A DNA stretch of 34,818 nt, from NCBI GenBank assembly GCA_020854215.1, contig JADZFY010000449.1:1-34818 (forward strand), read 5' to 3'. Shown here piece after piece: positions 25,445 to 34,776 of the stretch (positions are counted from its first letter, which is position 1; every line of letters starts with the position of its first letter). The notes beneath the pieces are model-generated. The model was not told the origin of the DNA, did not search any database, and saw only the letters and a program-made list of their open reading frames with translations. Source of the DNA: Chitinophagaceae bacterium. GTDB lineage: Bacteria; Bacteroidota; Bacteroidia; Chitinophagales; Chitinophagaceae. The translations under genes were made by a program, and so were the position numbers.

Positions 25445-26725
25445 ATGCAAAAAGATACTGTAATATTTAACCTCATCAATAAGGAGCTGGACCGCCAGCG
25501 GAACGGTATAGAATTAATCGCATCCGAAAATTTTACATCGCTGCAGGTAATGCAGGCAATGGGAACAGTGCCCACTAATAAATACGCTGAAGGTTATCCG
25601 GGTAAGCGCTTTTATGGTGGCTGTGAAGTGATAGACGAAATTGAAAACATTGCGATCAACCGCTTAAAACAGATTTTTAACGCCAGTTGGGCAAATGTGC
25701 AACCCCATAGCGGAGCGCAGGCGAACACGGCAGTATTTTTGGCCTGCCTCAAACCGGGTGATAAAATATTAGGCTTGAACCTGAGTATGGGCGGACATCT
25801 TACGCACGGCAGTCCGGCAAATTTCAGTGGTAAAAACTACGAGGCCCTATTTTATGGAGTGAAGAAGGAAACGGGTACCGTAGATTACGACCAACTCGAA
25901 GCAACGGCCCTTGCCGAAAACCCGAAGATGATTATATGCGGTGCGTCTGCGTATAGCCGCGACTGGGATTACAAACGAATTCGTGAAGTGGCTGATAAGG
26001 TTGGCGCTATTGTACTTGCCGACATTGCACATCCCGCCGGCTTAATTGCAAAAGGATTACTCAACGACCCTTTTGAACATTGTCATATAGTAAGTTCTAC
26101 CACTCACAAAACGCTGCGCGGACCAAGGGGAGGTATAATTATGATGCGACACGATTTTGATAATCCGTTTGGCATTAAAGACCCCAAAGGCAATACGCGG
26201 CCAATGAGTGCTGTGCTGGATTTGGCAGTTTTCCCCGGAACACAGGGCGGCCCCTTAGAACATATTATTGCAGCTAAAGCTGTATCCTTCGGAGAAATTC
26301 TCACGGATAATTATACCGTATACGCAAAACAAATCATTAGCAATGCCCAGGCAATGTCCAGTGCATTTGTGAAACGCGGATACAACCTCATTAGCAACGG
26401 AACCGACAACCATTTGATGCTGATTGACCTGAGAAACAAAAATCTTACAGGCAAAAAGGCCCAGGAAACACTGGATAAGGCTCATATCACACTCAATAAA
26501 AATGCCGTACCATTTGACGATAAGAGTCCGTTTGTTACTTCAGGTATACGGGTAGGCGTACCCGCAGTTACCACCCGGGGACTTAAAGAAGAGCACATGG
26601 AGCCGATTGTTGAGTTGATTGATCGCGTACTGAGCGACACAGAAAACGAAAAGCAGATAGGAGATGTACAAAATCAGGTACACACATTTATGCAACAGTT
26701 TCCTTTGTATCCGGAACTGGGTTAA
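25445..26725 (+). CDS. glyA: serine hydroxymethyltransferase
   Basis: Interconverts serine and glycine with tetrahydrofolate, feeding one-carbon units to purine and thymidylate synthesis; cytoplasmic PLP enzyme. The ATG at 25445 (426 aa) was chosen; the ORF start at 25424 is a TTG lying upstream of the promoter candidate. Hallmarks are [60 protein letters not shown], the [13 protein letters not shown] Asp/His region, and [19 protein letters not shown] with the PLP-binding Lys. Full length, no oddities. A DUF4293 gene follows after 34 nt and may be cotranscribed. Confidence 0.97.
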   Translation: MQKDTVIFNLINKELDRQRNGIELIASENFTSLQVMQAMGTVPTNKYAEGYPGKRFYGGCEVIDEIENIAINRLKQIFNASWANVQPHSGAQANTAVFLACLKPGDKILGLNLSMGGHLTHGSPANFSGKNYEALFYGVKKETGTVDYDQLEATALAENPKMIICGASAYSRDWDYKRIREVADKVGAIVLADIAHPAGLIAKGLLNDPFEHCHIVSSTTHKTLRGPRGGIIMMRHDFDNPFGIKDPKGNTRPMSAVLDLAVFPGTQGGPLEHIIAAKAVSFGEILTDNYTVYAKQIISNAQAMSSAFVKRGYNLISNGTDNHLMLIDLRNKNLTGKKAQETLDKAHITLNKNAVPFDDKSPFVTSGIRVGVPAVTTRGLKEEHMEPIVELIDRVLSDTENEKQIGDVQNQVHTFMQQFPLYPELG

Positions 26726-26759
26726 AAAATTGGGTAATTTATACTAAATATTCACTCAC

Positions 26760-27176
26760 ATGCTTCAGCGTATGCAAACCCTCTGGCTGTTATTAGCCGC
26801 ATTGTTTTCCTTCTTCACGCTTCGTTTTCCGGTATACACGGGCAACAAACTGGTTGACGGAATTAGTCAATACAATATACTCAGCGCAACCAGCAGCCTG
26901 TTTTTAATTGTTCTGGCAGTAGCCACCGGACTAATCGCCCTGATTACGGTTTTCTTATATAAGAACAGAGGATTGCAGCAGAAACTTTCGTTAATCAGTC
27001 TGGTACTCTTTCTGATTTCAGGTGCGCTCTACTACGCGCAGATTAAATCCTTTTCTGAAGGCGACTTTACTTTATGGTCTGTATTTTATTTCTTAATTCC
27101 TGTATGTCTTATTTTGGCCATGAGGGGTATTTACCGGGATCAGAAACTGATAAAAAGTATTGACCGGCTGCGGTAA
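26760..27176 (+). CDS. DUF4293-family membrane protein
   Basis: A 138-aa inner-membrane protein with four predicted helices: LWLLLAALFSFFTLRFPV, the second near LFLIVLAVATGLIALITVFL, the third near LSLISLVLFLISGALYYAQI, and the fourth near FYFLIPVCLILAMRGIY, ending in a short basic cytoplasmic tail (RDQKLIKSIDRLR). The MLQRMQTLWLLLAA opening is typical of DUF4293, a family found in Bacteroidota with no known function. An internal ATG (26772) is a possible alternative start. It lies 34 nt after glyA. Confidence 0.85.
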   Translation: MLQRMQTLWLLLAALFSFFTLRFPVYTGNKLVDGISQYNILSATSSLFLIVLAVATGLIALITVFLYKNRGLQQKLSLISLVLFLISGALYYAQIKSFSEGDFTLWSVFYFLIPVCLILAMRGIYRDQKLIKSIDRLR

Positions 27177-27251
27177 TCCCACCACCGCATATTTCGGATG
27201 GCTCAATCGCCGACCAACAAGATTGATAGCAGAAAGCCTTGCAATCAATTG

Positions 27252-27914
27252 CTAATTGCTATCCCTAAGCCTGGTACTTTCCTGATATGACATTTCGCGA
27301 TAGCCGCTGACAGGTATTCTGAATTTCTGCATGGGTACGGGATCAAAGGTGATTTTGGACGCGGTGTATTTCACTTTCAGATTACCCACAGAAGACTCAT
27401 ATTCAAGCGGTAGCCCCGGAAGATTTTTAAACTGGTAATCATAATCTTTATTTTCAGTAACCAGCTCCCTGGTATAGAATACAGTGAAACTCGATCCGTC
27501 TTTCAACTTTGCAATTGCCTTTTGGCAGGTATATCCTGCAATCCTTTTCGTTTCATTTTGTGGTGTAAAAATGATGCCGGTATATTTCTGATTTAAATCC
27601 GCCCAGTCGTCTCTATTCATATGAATGAGCAGTTTTTGATTACCGTATTCTTTAAGCACTGCACCCGTATTGTTCTTCGCATCCTGCAACGTAATGGTAG
27701 ATCCTAACGGGCTAATCATTTCTATCCGGCTCTGGCTACCTTTCAAATAAAGTGTGGCAGTAACACCGTCAAACATATCTGCCAACTGCGGCTCCTTGCT
27801 ACCGGTTTGAACGGTGATATCATATACAATGGTTCCTTCCGAAAGAATTTTCTGAGATTGCAAAGAAGGATTGATGGCAAAAATTGTAGCGAACAGCATC
27901 ACGCATCTGAACAT
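27252..27914 (-). CDS. secreted GLPGLI/DUF4412-like protein
   Basis: A 220-aa exported protein; the N-terminus MFRCVMLFATIFAINPSLQS acts as a signal peptide. The mature chain is rich in beta strands: SEGTIVYDITVQTGSKEPQL, then VTATLYLKGSQSRIEM, GYTCQKAIAKLKDGSSFTVF, and NLPGLPLEYESSVGNLKVKY. The 'cTCQKA... fYTrEL... NLPGLPLEYE' sequence resembles the GLPGLI-type and DUF4412-like families of Bacteroidota secreted proteins, whose roles are unknown. It ends convergently with the DUF4293 gene, where an inverted repeat GATAGCA/TGCTATC (27225-27263) spans its stop codon but lacks a U-tract. Confidence 0.75.
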   Translation of the reverse strand: MFRCVMLFATIFAINPSLQSQKILSEGTIVYDITVQTGSKEPQLADMFDGVTATLYLKGSQSRIEMISPLGSTITLQDAKNNTGAVLKEYGNQKLLIHMNRDDWADLNQKYTGIIFTPQNETKRIAGYTCQKAIAKLKDGSSFTVFYTRELVTENKDYDYQFKNLPGLPLEYESSVGNLKVKYTASKITFDPVPMQKFRIPVSGYREMSYQESTRLRDSN

Positions 27915-28044
27915 AACCTGTCTTTTTTTAAGCGTTTATCAATAAAGATAGGAAAATGCAGGGCAAAGTTGTATAGCCCCGCAAAAAAACAGATATGTTA
28001 AAAGATAGAGTTCTGTGACAATAAATCGTAGATATTAACAATCA

Positions 28045-29895
28045 TCAGCGCCCCTTACCACCACTCCGGGCTTTATTTTTTTCCTCTTGCATTTTCTTTT
28101 GCGTTTCCTGCATCTGCTCGAGGCGCTCCTGCCATTTGCTTTTTACTTTGGGTTTCTTTTTATTGAGCTCCAGTTGGGCCAATATTTTATCGTGATCAAT
28201 GATGAAGGTCTGAATTACATATTGGAGTGCAAGTGTAATCAAATTGGATACCGTATAATACCAGGTAAGCGCAGAAGGCAGACTGTTAAAAATGCCCAAC
28301 AACATGATTGGAAAAATGTAGGGCATATACTTCATCATCGGGTTATCCATGTTCGGCGTTTGTGCCATACTGTACAGTGAAATCAACAAACTGGTAACGG
28401 TAGCCAGAATAGTAAACAAACTCATGTGGCTGCCATAGAAGGGAATGTTGAACCCGAAGGATAAAATCGAATCATAGGAAGAAAGATCGTTCGCCCACAA
28501 AAAACTCTGCCCCCTTAGTTCGATGGTTGCATTAAAATAGCTATACAGCGAAAAGAAAATAGGAATTTGCAACAATGCAGGAATACAACCTCCGAGCGGA
28601 TTAACTCCTGCGCTCCTGTACACCTTCATCTGTTCCATTGCATAAGCCTGCTGATCATCCTTGAGTTTAGCTTTTAATACATCCAGCTCGGGTCGCAGCG
28701 CTTTCATCTTAGCTCCGCTCAGGTAACTGGTGTACACCAAAGGAGAGGTAAGCAAGCGTATAAAAATGGTAAGTAACGCGATCACCAAACCATAACTTCC
28801 CACAAATCCTTTGAAAAAATTAAACACCGGCATTACCAACCACCGGTTGATGTATTTCACAAAAGCGTATATCCCTTGTCCGAGATTGATAACGTTTTGC
28901 AGCCCAAGGTCATAACTTTTCAGAATGTTGTAATCATTAGGACCATAAAAAATTTGCAGCGGAACAACCGCTTTATCTCCGGCAGGAAGCACAAGTTTAA
29001 GGTTCGCCGATGCCGCGGTGATAACCCCGGTTGAATCGTGACTTTCTGTACAGCGAATACTTCCTGAATTAAAACTGTTTTTTGCAATCAGTGTAGTATT
29101 AAAGAATTTCTGCTTTACACTTAGCCATCGCAGTGAATTTTCAAACTGTTTTTCCGACGAACGTCCCAATGTAAAATAATCATACTCATCGTTGATCCAA
29201 AATCCAACCTGTGTTTCTCTTTTTTCGGTGGCAATATCCTTCTCATGCTGCCTTACTTCATCCTGCCATATTAGATTGATACTGTTTTGGGTGAGCAAAT
29301 TATTCGCTCCGTCAACCTCAATACTCCAATCAACCATATACTGGTTGGAGGGTAAAGTAAAACGATGAACGAGCCCCTCTCCCAGTGAATCTTTCAATTG
29401 ATACGTAATAGTCTGACTGCCGTCCGCGTTTCGTACAACCTCGCCTCCGTCAAAAAACAAATCACTGGTTTGTATGGAACGATTGGATGCTGTATTTACG
29501 GGGTAACTCAATTTATCAAACCCGGACTGTACTAATTTAACCTCCTGGCTGTCTATTGAAAGATACTTCTTTAGCTGCACCAGTTTAGGTTGTGCCCCTT
29601 TATTGGTGAAGACGATTTTAAGCAGTTCATTCTCTATTACTGTTTCCTTTTCTACAGCATTTACGGCCGCCACAAACTGTCCTGCAGATGCTGCTTTTTT
29701 CTCCGTTGCTACCTGAACAGAATCGGCACGGGCAATACTGCTGTCAACTTTGGGTTGAAGCATAGCGATTGAATCCTGTATATGTTTTTTTTCCTTTTCA
29801 ACTTCAAGTTGTCCTTTCCGTGTAAAATAAAAAAAACCAAGAAACATCACTGCCAGCAACACAAAGCCCAGAATTGCATTTTTGTCAAACTGCAT
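28045..29895 (-). CDS. yidC: membrane protein insertase YidC
   Basis: Inserts and folds inner-membrane proteins, alone or with SecYEG. The 616-aa chain follows the Gram-negative YidC plan: an N-terminal helix (AILGFVLLAVMFLGFFYF), a large periplasmic beta-sandwich domain (about residues 75-350), then the conserved C-terminal insertase of five helices, with FFKGFVGSYGLVIALLTIFI, LRPELDVLKAKLKDDQQAYA, GVNPLGGCIPALLQIPIFFS and YMPYIFPIMLLGIFNSLPSA. It ends in a long basic, coiled-coil-like tail (EQMQETQKKMQEEKNKARSG), which in this family helps ribosome contact. pyrG lies 95 nt upstream. yidC has its own -7 candidate 23 nt before the ATG. Confidence 0.97.
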   Translation of the reverse strand: MQFDKNAILGFVLLAVMFLGFFYFTRKGQLEVEKEKKHIQDSIAMLQPKVDSSIARADSVQVATEKKAASAGQFVAAVNAVEKETVIENELLKIVFTNKGAQPKLVQLKKYLSIDSQEVKLVQSGFDKLSYPVNTASNRSIQTSDLFFDGGEVVRNADGSQTITYQLKDSLGEGLVHRFTLPSNQYMVDWSIEVDGANNLLTQNSINLIWQDEVRQHEKDIATEKRETQVGFWINDEYDYFTLGRSSEKQFENSLRWLSVKQKFFNTTLIAKNSFNSGSIRCTESHDSTGVITAASANLKLVLPAGDKAVVPLQIFYGPNDYNILKSYDLGLQNVINLGQGIYAFVKYINRWLVMPVFNFFKGFVGSYGLVIALLTIFIRLLTSPLVYTSYLSGAKMKALRPELDVLKAKLKDDQQAYAMEQMKVYRSAGVNPLGGCIPALLQIPIFFSLYSYFNATIELRGQSFLWANDLSSYDSILSFGFNIPFYGSHMSLFTILATVTSLLISLYSMAQTPNMDNPMMKYMPYIFPIMLLGIFNSLPSALTWYYTVSNLITLALQYVIQTFIIDHDKILAQLELNKKKPKVKSKWQERLEQMQETQKKMQEEKNKARSGGKGR

Positions 29896-29917
29896 ATTAC
29901 CTTAAAATTTGAGTGGG

Positions 29918-29925
29918 CAAAGGTA
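29918..29925 (-). promoter_or_regulatory. -7 element (TACCTTTG) for yidC
   Basis: On the minus strand TACCTTTG matches the TAnnTTTG consensus, about 23 nt before the yidC ATG. A -33 TTTG at the normal spacing is not clear. Confidence 0.45.
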
Positions 29926-29990
29926 ACATCTTTGCATAAACTTTAGGGATGTAAATCAAATTGTTTCGGTGAGCGGCAGATTGTTGTCGG

Positions 29991-31664
<1,674 letters not shown>

Positions 31665-31751
31665 CTATTTTGAATATGAATGTGCCTAATGTAATACAAT
31701 ACCAGTCTAAAGCGACCTGCAAAATGAGAAGAAATACATTCGAAGGTCACG

Positions 31752-31759
31752 CAAAGGTA
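31752..31759 (-). promoter_or_regulatory. promoter for pyrG (TTTT-N19-TACCTTTG)
   Basis: On the minus strand TACCTTTG fits TAnnTTTG exactly, with TTTT 19 nt upstream at the position of the -33 TTTG. It would give pyrG a leader of roughly 110 nt. The leader has no obvious riboswitch. Confidence 0.5.
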
Positions 31760-31834
31760 TATCTTTTTATCCCTACATAAAATGCCTATGGGGTGGAAAT
31801 GTGGAAAAAACCGTTTTATCGTGTATAAATAAAG

Positions 31835-31857
31835 GAACCTGCCGGGCGGGCAGGTTC
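31835..31857 (-). terminator. terminator after nusG
   Basis: GAACCTGCC and GGCAGGTTC form a perfect 9-bp GC-rich stem with a 5-nt loop. On the minus strand it is followed by CTTTATTTAT. It lies about 30 nt beyond the nusG stop and marks the end of the tuf/secE/nusG transcript. Confidence 0.7.
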
Positions 31858-31889
31858 AAAAACAAAATCTTTAAAACGTAACTATATCG

Positions 31890-32453
31890 TCAGGCTAGTT
31901 TTTCCACCTGCATATAATTCAATTCAACAGGTGTAGCACGTCCAAATATCTTCACATTCACCTTAAGTTTCTTCTTTTCATCGTTTACCTCTTCAATCAC
32001 CCCATTGAAATCGTTGAATGGTCCGTCAATGATTTTGATGGTTTCACCCACGATAAACGGTTCACTCATCGTTACTCCGCCATCGCTCATCTCATCCACC
32101 TTACCCAGCATTTTATTTACCTCAGCCTTACGCAAGGCAATGGGGTTTTCTTTTCCAAGAAAATGGATAACGCTATTGGTATTTTTAATGGTTGAAATAA
32201 TCTCATCATTCAATTTACCGGGCTCCACTTCAATCATCACATAGCCGGGATAGAAATTCCGTTCCCGCATTACTTTTTTCCCGTTCTGCACCTTGTAAAC
32301 CTTTTCCACCGGAAGAAAAATCTGTTTCACTACTTTTCCCCAATCGCTGCGTGCAATTTCCTTATCCAGGTATTCCTTAACTTTTCGTTCCTTCCCGCTT
32401 ACTACGCGCAACACATACCATTTGGTTTCCTGTTCGTTAATTACTTCTTCCAT
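31890..32453 (-). CDS. nusG: transcription termination/antitermination factor NusG
   Basis: Binds RNA polymerase, raises processivity and couples it to Rho or the ribosome. The 187-aa protein has the NGN domain (TKWYVLRVVSGKERKVKEYL, ERNFYPGYVMIEVE, IHFLGKENPIALRKAEVNKM) and a C-terminal KOW domain (FIVGETIKIIDGPFNDFNGV, followed by IFGRATPVELNYMQVEKLA). It lies 6 nt after secE, an operon arrangement conserved in bacteria. In most bacteria rplK-rplA-rplJ-rplL-rpoB-rpoC follow; here a terminator and pyrG do. Confidence 0.98.
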   Translation of the reverse strand: MEEVINEQETKWYVLRVVSGKERKVKEYLDKEIARSDWGKVVKQIFLPVEKVYKVQNGKKVMRERNFYPGYVMIEVEPGKLNDEIISTIKNTNSVIHFLGKENPIALRKAEVNKMLGKVDEMSDGGVTMSEPFIVGETIKIIDGPFNDFNGVIEEVNDEKKKLKVNVKIFGRATPVELNYMQVEKLA

Positions 32454-32459
32454 TATTTA

Positions 32460-32660
32460 TTATTTAAATAAGGAGTAAACAAATTTTAACACTGAATTAC
32501 TGAAAAAGTCCATCACCCAAACCAATGCAGTTATAATCACGGTGGCTACCAACACAATTGTAGTGGATTGTTGTAACTGCATCCAGGTTGGCCAGGTAAC
32601 CTTTTCCATCAATTCGTGGTACGAATCCTTAAAATAGGTACTTATTTTATTCATTATCAA
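32460..32660 (-). CDS. secE: preprotein translocase subunit SecE
   Basis: The small essential subunit of the SecYEG channel, inner membrane. At 66 aa it is the short, single-helix form: an amphipathic N-terminal part with the conserved KVTWPTWMQLQQSTTIVLVA sequence (the 'VxWPt' motif before the helix), and one transmembrane segment to about residue 55. The ATG at 32654 (MNKISTYF) is an alternative start. It sits between tRNA-Trp (8 nt upstream) and nusG (6 nt downstream), the order usual for the phylum. Confidence 0.95.
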   Translation of the reverse strand: MIMNKISTYFKDSYHELMEKVTWPTWMQLQQSTTIVLVATVIITALVWVMDFFSNSVLKFVYSLFK

Positions 32661-32668
32661 AATTTCAG

Positions 32669-32739
32669 CACGGGCACAAGGATTCGAACCCTGATCAAAG
32701 GTTTTGGAGACCTCTATTCTACCATTGAACTATGCCCGT
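32669..32739 (-). tRNA. tRNA-Trp (anticodon CCA)
   Basis: A full cloverleaf on the minus strand: acceptor ACGGGCA/TGCCCGT, D arm GTTCAATGGTAGAAT, anticodon stem GAGGT/ACCTT with loop CTCCAAA (anticodon CCA), T arm CAGGG-TTCGAAT-CCTTG, discriminator G. The CCA end is not encoded. It lies between tuf and secE, its usual place. Confidence 0.97.
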
Positions 32740-32784
32740 AAATTATCCGGTACAACCACCGAAAAAGAACTTCTTATTTAGAAA

Positions 32785-32815
32785 CAAAGTACCCGGACAG
32801 CATCCGGATACTTTG
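32785..32815 (-). terminator. hairpin downstream of tuf
   Basis: CAAAGTACCCGGA / TCCGGATACTTTG form a 13-bp stem with one mismatch and a CAGCA loop, 51 nt beyond the tuf stop and before tRNA-Trp. On the minus strand it is followed by TTTCTAAATAA. It may act as a partial terminator or processing hairpin that separates high tuf expression from trnW-secE-nusG. Confidence 0.6.
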
Positions 32816-32866
32816 CAAAATTATACAATCCTTCCCACTTTATTGGGATATCCCGGGATGAGCGGG

Positions 32867-34054
32867 TTATTTTACGATCTCAGTTACCTGTCCGGCGCCT
32901 ACGGTACGTCCACCTTCGCGAATTGCGAACTTAAGACCTTTCTCCATAGCAATAGGCTGGATCAGTTTAACAGAAAGGGAGGTGTTATCACCGGGCATCA
33001 CCATTTCAGTTCCTGCAGGTAATTCCACTTCTCCGGTTACATCCGTTGTACGGAAGTAAAACTGAGGACGGTATTTATTAAAGAACGGAGTATGACGTCC
33101 ACCCTCGTCTTTGCTCAGTACGTATACTTCACCTTTAAATTCAGTATGTGGCGTAATAGAGCCGGGCTTGCAAATCACCATCCCCCTGCGGATTTGGTTC
33201 TTTTCAATACCGCGAAGCAATAAACCCGCATTGTCACCAGCTTCTCCTTCATCGAGCAGTTTGCGGAACATTTCCACACCTGTTACGGTTGAAGTTAATG
33301 GCTTTTCCATTAAACCAACGATTTCAACAGATTCCTGAATCTTAATACGTCCTCTTTCAATACGTCCTGTAGCCACAGTTCCGCGGCCCGTAATGGAAAA
33401 CACGTCTTCAACACTCATCAGGAAGGGCAGATCAACGGGACGGGGAGGTAATGGGATATAAGAATCTACGGCATCCATCAACTCTTCAATAGCACCTACC
33501 CATTTAGCATCGCCTGCCAAAGCACCGGTTGCGGAACCTTTGATAATAGGTGTATTGTCACCATCGAAACCATTTTTGGTTAAGAGTTCGCGAATTTCCA
33601 TCTCTACCAGTTCCAGAAGTTCCGGATCATCCACCAGATCAACTTTATTCATAAATACCACCATACGGGGTACACCTACCTGGCGGGCAAGCAGAATATG
33701 CTCTCTGGTTTGGGGCATCGGTCCATCTGTTGAAGCTACAACAAGAATAGCTCCGTCCATCTGGGCGGCACCGGTAATCATATTTTTTACATAGTCAGCG
33801 TGACCAGGGCAATCTACGTGCGCATAGTGCCTGTTCGCTGTTTGATACTCCACATGCGCTGTATTAATGGTGATACCCCTTTCTTTTTCTTCAGGAGCAC
33901 CATCAATTTCATCGTATTTTCTCGCTTGCGCCATACCTTTTTTAGAAAGTACTTCTGTAATGGCAGCAGTAAGCGTTGTTTTACCATGGTCAACGTGACC
34001 GATAGTACCAACGTTAACGTGAGGTTTGTCCCTCTTGAAGGTCTCTTTTGACAT
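32867..34054 (-). CDS. tuf: elongation factor Tu
   Basis: GTPase that delivers aminoacyl-tRNA to the ribosome. The 395-aa sequence is complete: G1 [21 protein letters not shown]2 [14 protein letters not shown]3 [15 protein letters not shown]4 [12 protein letters not shown]5 [13 protein letters not shown], then domains 2 ([20 protein letters not shown]) and 3, ending [16 protein letters not shown]. It is preceded by tRNA-Tyr-like, tRNA-Gly and tRNA-Thr genes, the ancestral tufB neighbourhood. Confidence 0.99.
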   Translation of the reverse strand: MSKETFKRDKPHVNVGTIGHVDHGKTTLTAAITEVLSKKGMAQARKYDEIDGAPEEKERGITINTAHVEYQTANRHYAHVDCPGHADYVKNMITGAAQMDGAILVVASTDGPMPQTREHILLARQVGVPRMVVFMNKVDLVDDPELLELVEMEIRELLTKNGFDGDNTPIIKGSATGALAGDAKWVGAIEELMDAVDSYIPLPPRPVDLPFLMSVEDVFSITGRGTVATGRIERGRIKIQESVEIVGLMEKPLTSTVTGVEMFRKLLDEGEAGDNAGLLLRGIEKNQIRRGMVICKPGSITPHTEFKGEVYVLSKDEGGRHTPFFNKYRPQFYFRTTDVTGEVELPAGTEMVMPGDNTSLSVKLIQPIAMEKGLKFAIREGGRTVGAGQVTEIVK

Positions 34055-34187
34055 CTGTTATCTGTTTTTAAGTTGCGTTTTAAAATTGTAGCCGCAACCC
34101 GCAAAAATGATTACAGGCTGCAAACTGATTGCTAAATCCAAAATTTATTAAAACCTCATCTTTCAGAGGCTGTAACACAAAAAACAA

Positions 34188-34262
34188 GCCGTTGATGACG
34201 ATTGATTGGAGGCAACCTTTCCGCTTATCCACAAAACCACCACCGTTCCAAACCAAATCGGC
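34188..34262 (-). pseudogene. probable decayed tRNA-Thr copy
   Basis: On the minus strand this 75-nt stretch begins GCCG and ends TCATCAACGGC, the same 11-nt 3' end as the intact tRNA-Thr at 34280-34351. In between, TGGATAAGCGGAAAGGT aligns with TGGTAAGGAAGAGGT of the intact anticodon arm. The D arm and T arm no longer fold, so it cannot be a working tRNA. The likeness outside the 3' end is weak and some may be chance. Confidence 0.45.
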
Positions 34263-34279
34263 GTTTCAAAAAACTTTTG

Positions 34280-34351
<72 letters not shown>

Positions 34352-34433
34352 AATCTCAGTTTAAGAGTTTTCTGTTTGTAGTTTTCAGTTGACCAACTTC
34401 ACCACTGCAAACTGAATACACCAAACCTAAATG

Positions 34434-34509
34434 AGCGGTAGTTCGATCTAAAATCGGCCACCTATAGCTTGGATCCGCCGCGGCGGACTACCAAATGAGC
34501 TACTTACTC
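34434..34509 (-). pseudogene. tRNA-Gly pseudogene with inserted GC palindrome
   Basis: Read on the minus strand it shares AGTAGCTCATTTGGTAG and TCCAAGCTATAGGTGGCCG with the intact tRNA-Gly 55 bp away. The 11-12 nt between these blocks (5' half of the anticodon arm) are replaced by a sequence holding the perfect palindrome TCCGCCGCGGCGGA. The acceptor strands (GAGTAAG and CTACCGC) no longer pair and the T stem is broken, so it cannot be charged as tRNA-Gly. Confidence 0.9.
34474..34487. repeat. 14-bp GC palindrome TCCGCCGCGGCGGA
   Basis: A perfect palindrome inside the tRNA-Gly pseudogene, placed exactly where the 5' half of the anticodon arm should be. As RNA it could form a 5-bp stem with a CGCG loop. 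Its origin is unknown; it may be a small mobile or dispersed palindrome. Confidence 0.8.
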
Positions 34510-34564
34510 ATTTCTCTTAAAGAACTTGGCATTGGCTATAACCAACACAATATCGTTTGAACTG

Positions 34565-34637
34565 AGCGGGAGACCGGGCTCGAACCGGCCACCTATAGCT
34601 TGGAAGGCTATCGCTCTACCAAATGAGCTACTCCCGC
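34565..34637 (-). tRNA. tRNA-Gly (anticodon TCC)
   Basis: Intact cloverleaf on the minus strand: acceptor GCGGGAG/CTCCCGC, D arm GCTCATTTGGTAGAGC, anticodon stem ATAGC/GCTAT around CTTCCAA (anticodon TCC), T arm GCCGG-TTCGAGC-CCGGT. No encoded CCA. A decayed copy follows 55 bp downstream. Confidence 0.97.
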
Positions 34638-34776
34638 TTGTTAATGTGAAAATATGAAAGTGTGATAAATGTGAAAATTTACCCGAACCCACATATTACA
34701 ACATTCAAAAAGAACTTCAACCATTGTGTTTTCATTTCCACACTTTCACATTTATCGCATTTCCACATTGGCGATG

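Noticed and set aside
34504-34692. 62-aa minus ORF containing SSSFGRAIAFQAIGG
   Set aside because: It is a translation through the tRNA-Gly gene and its spacer.
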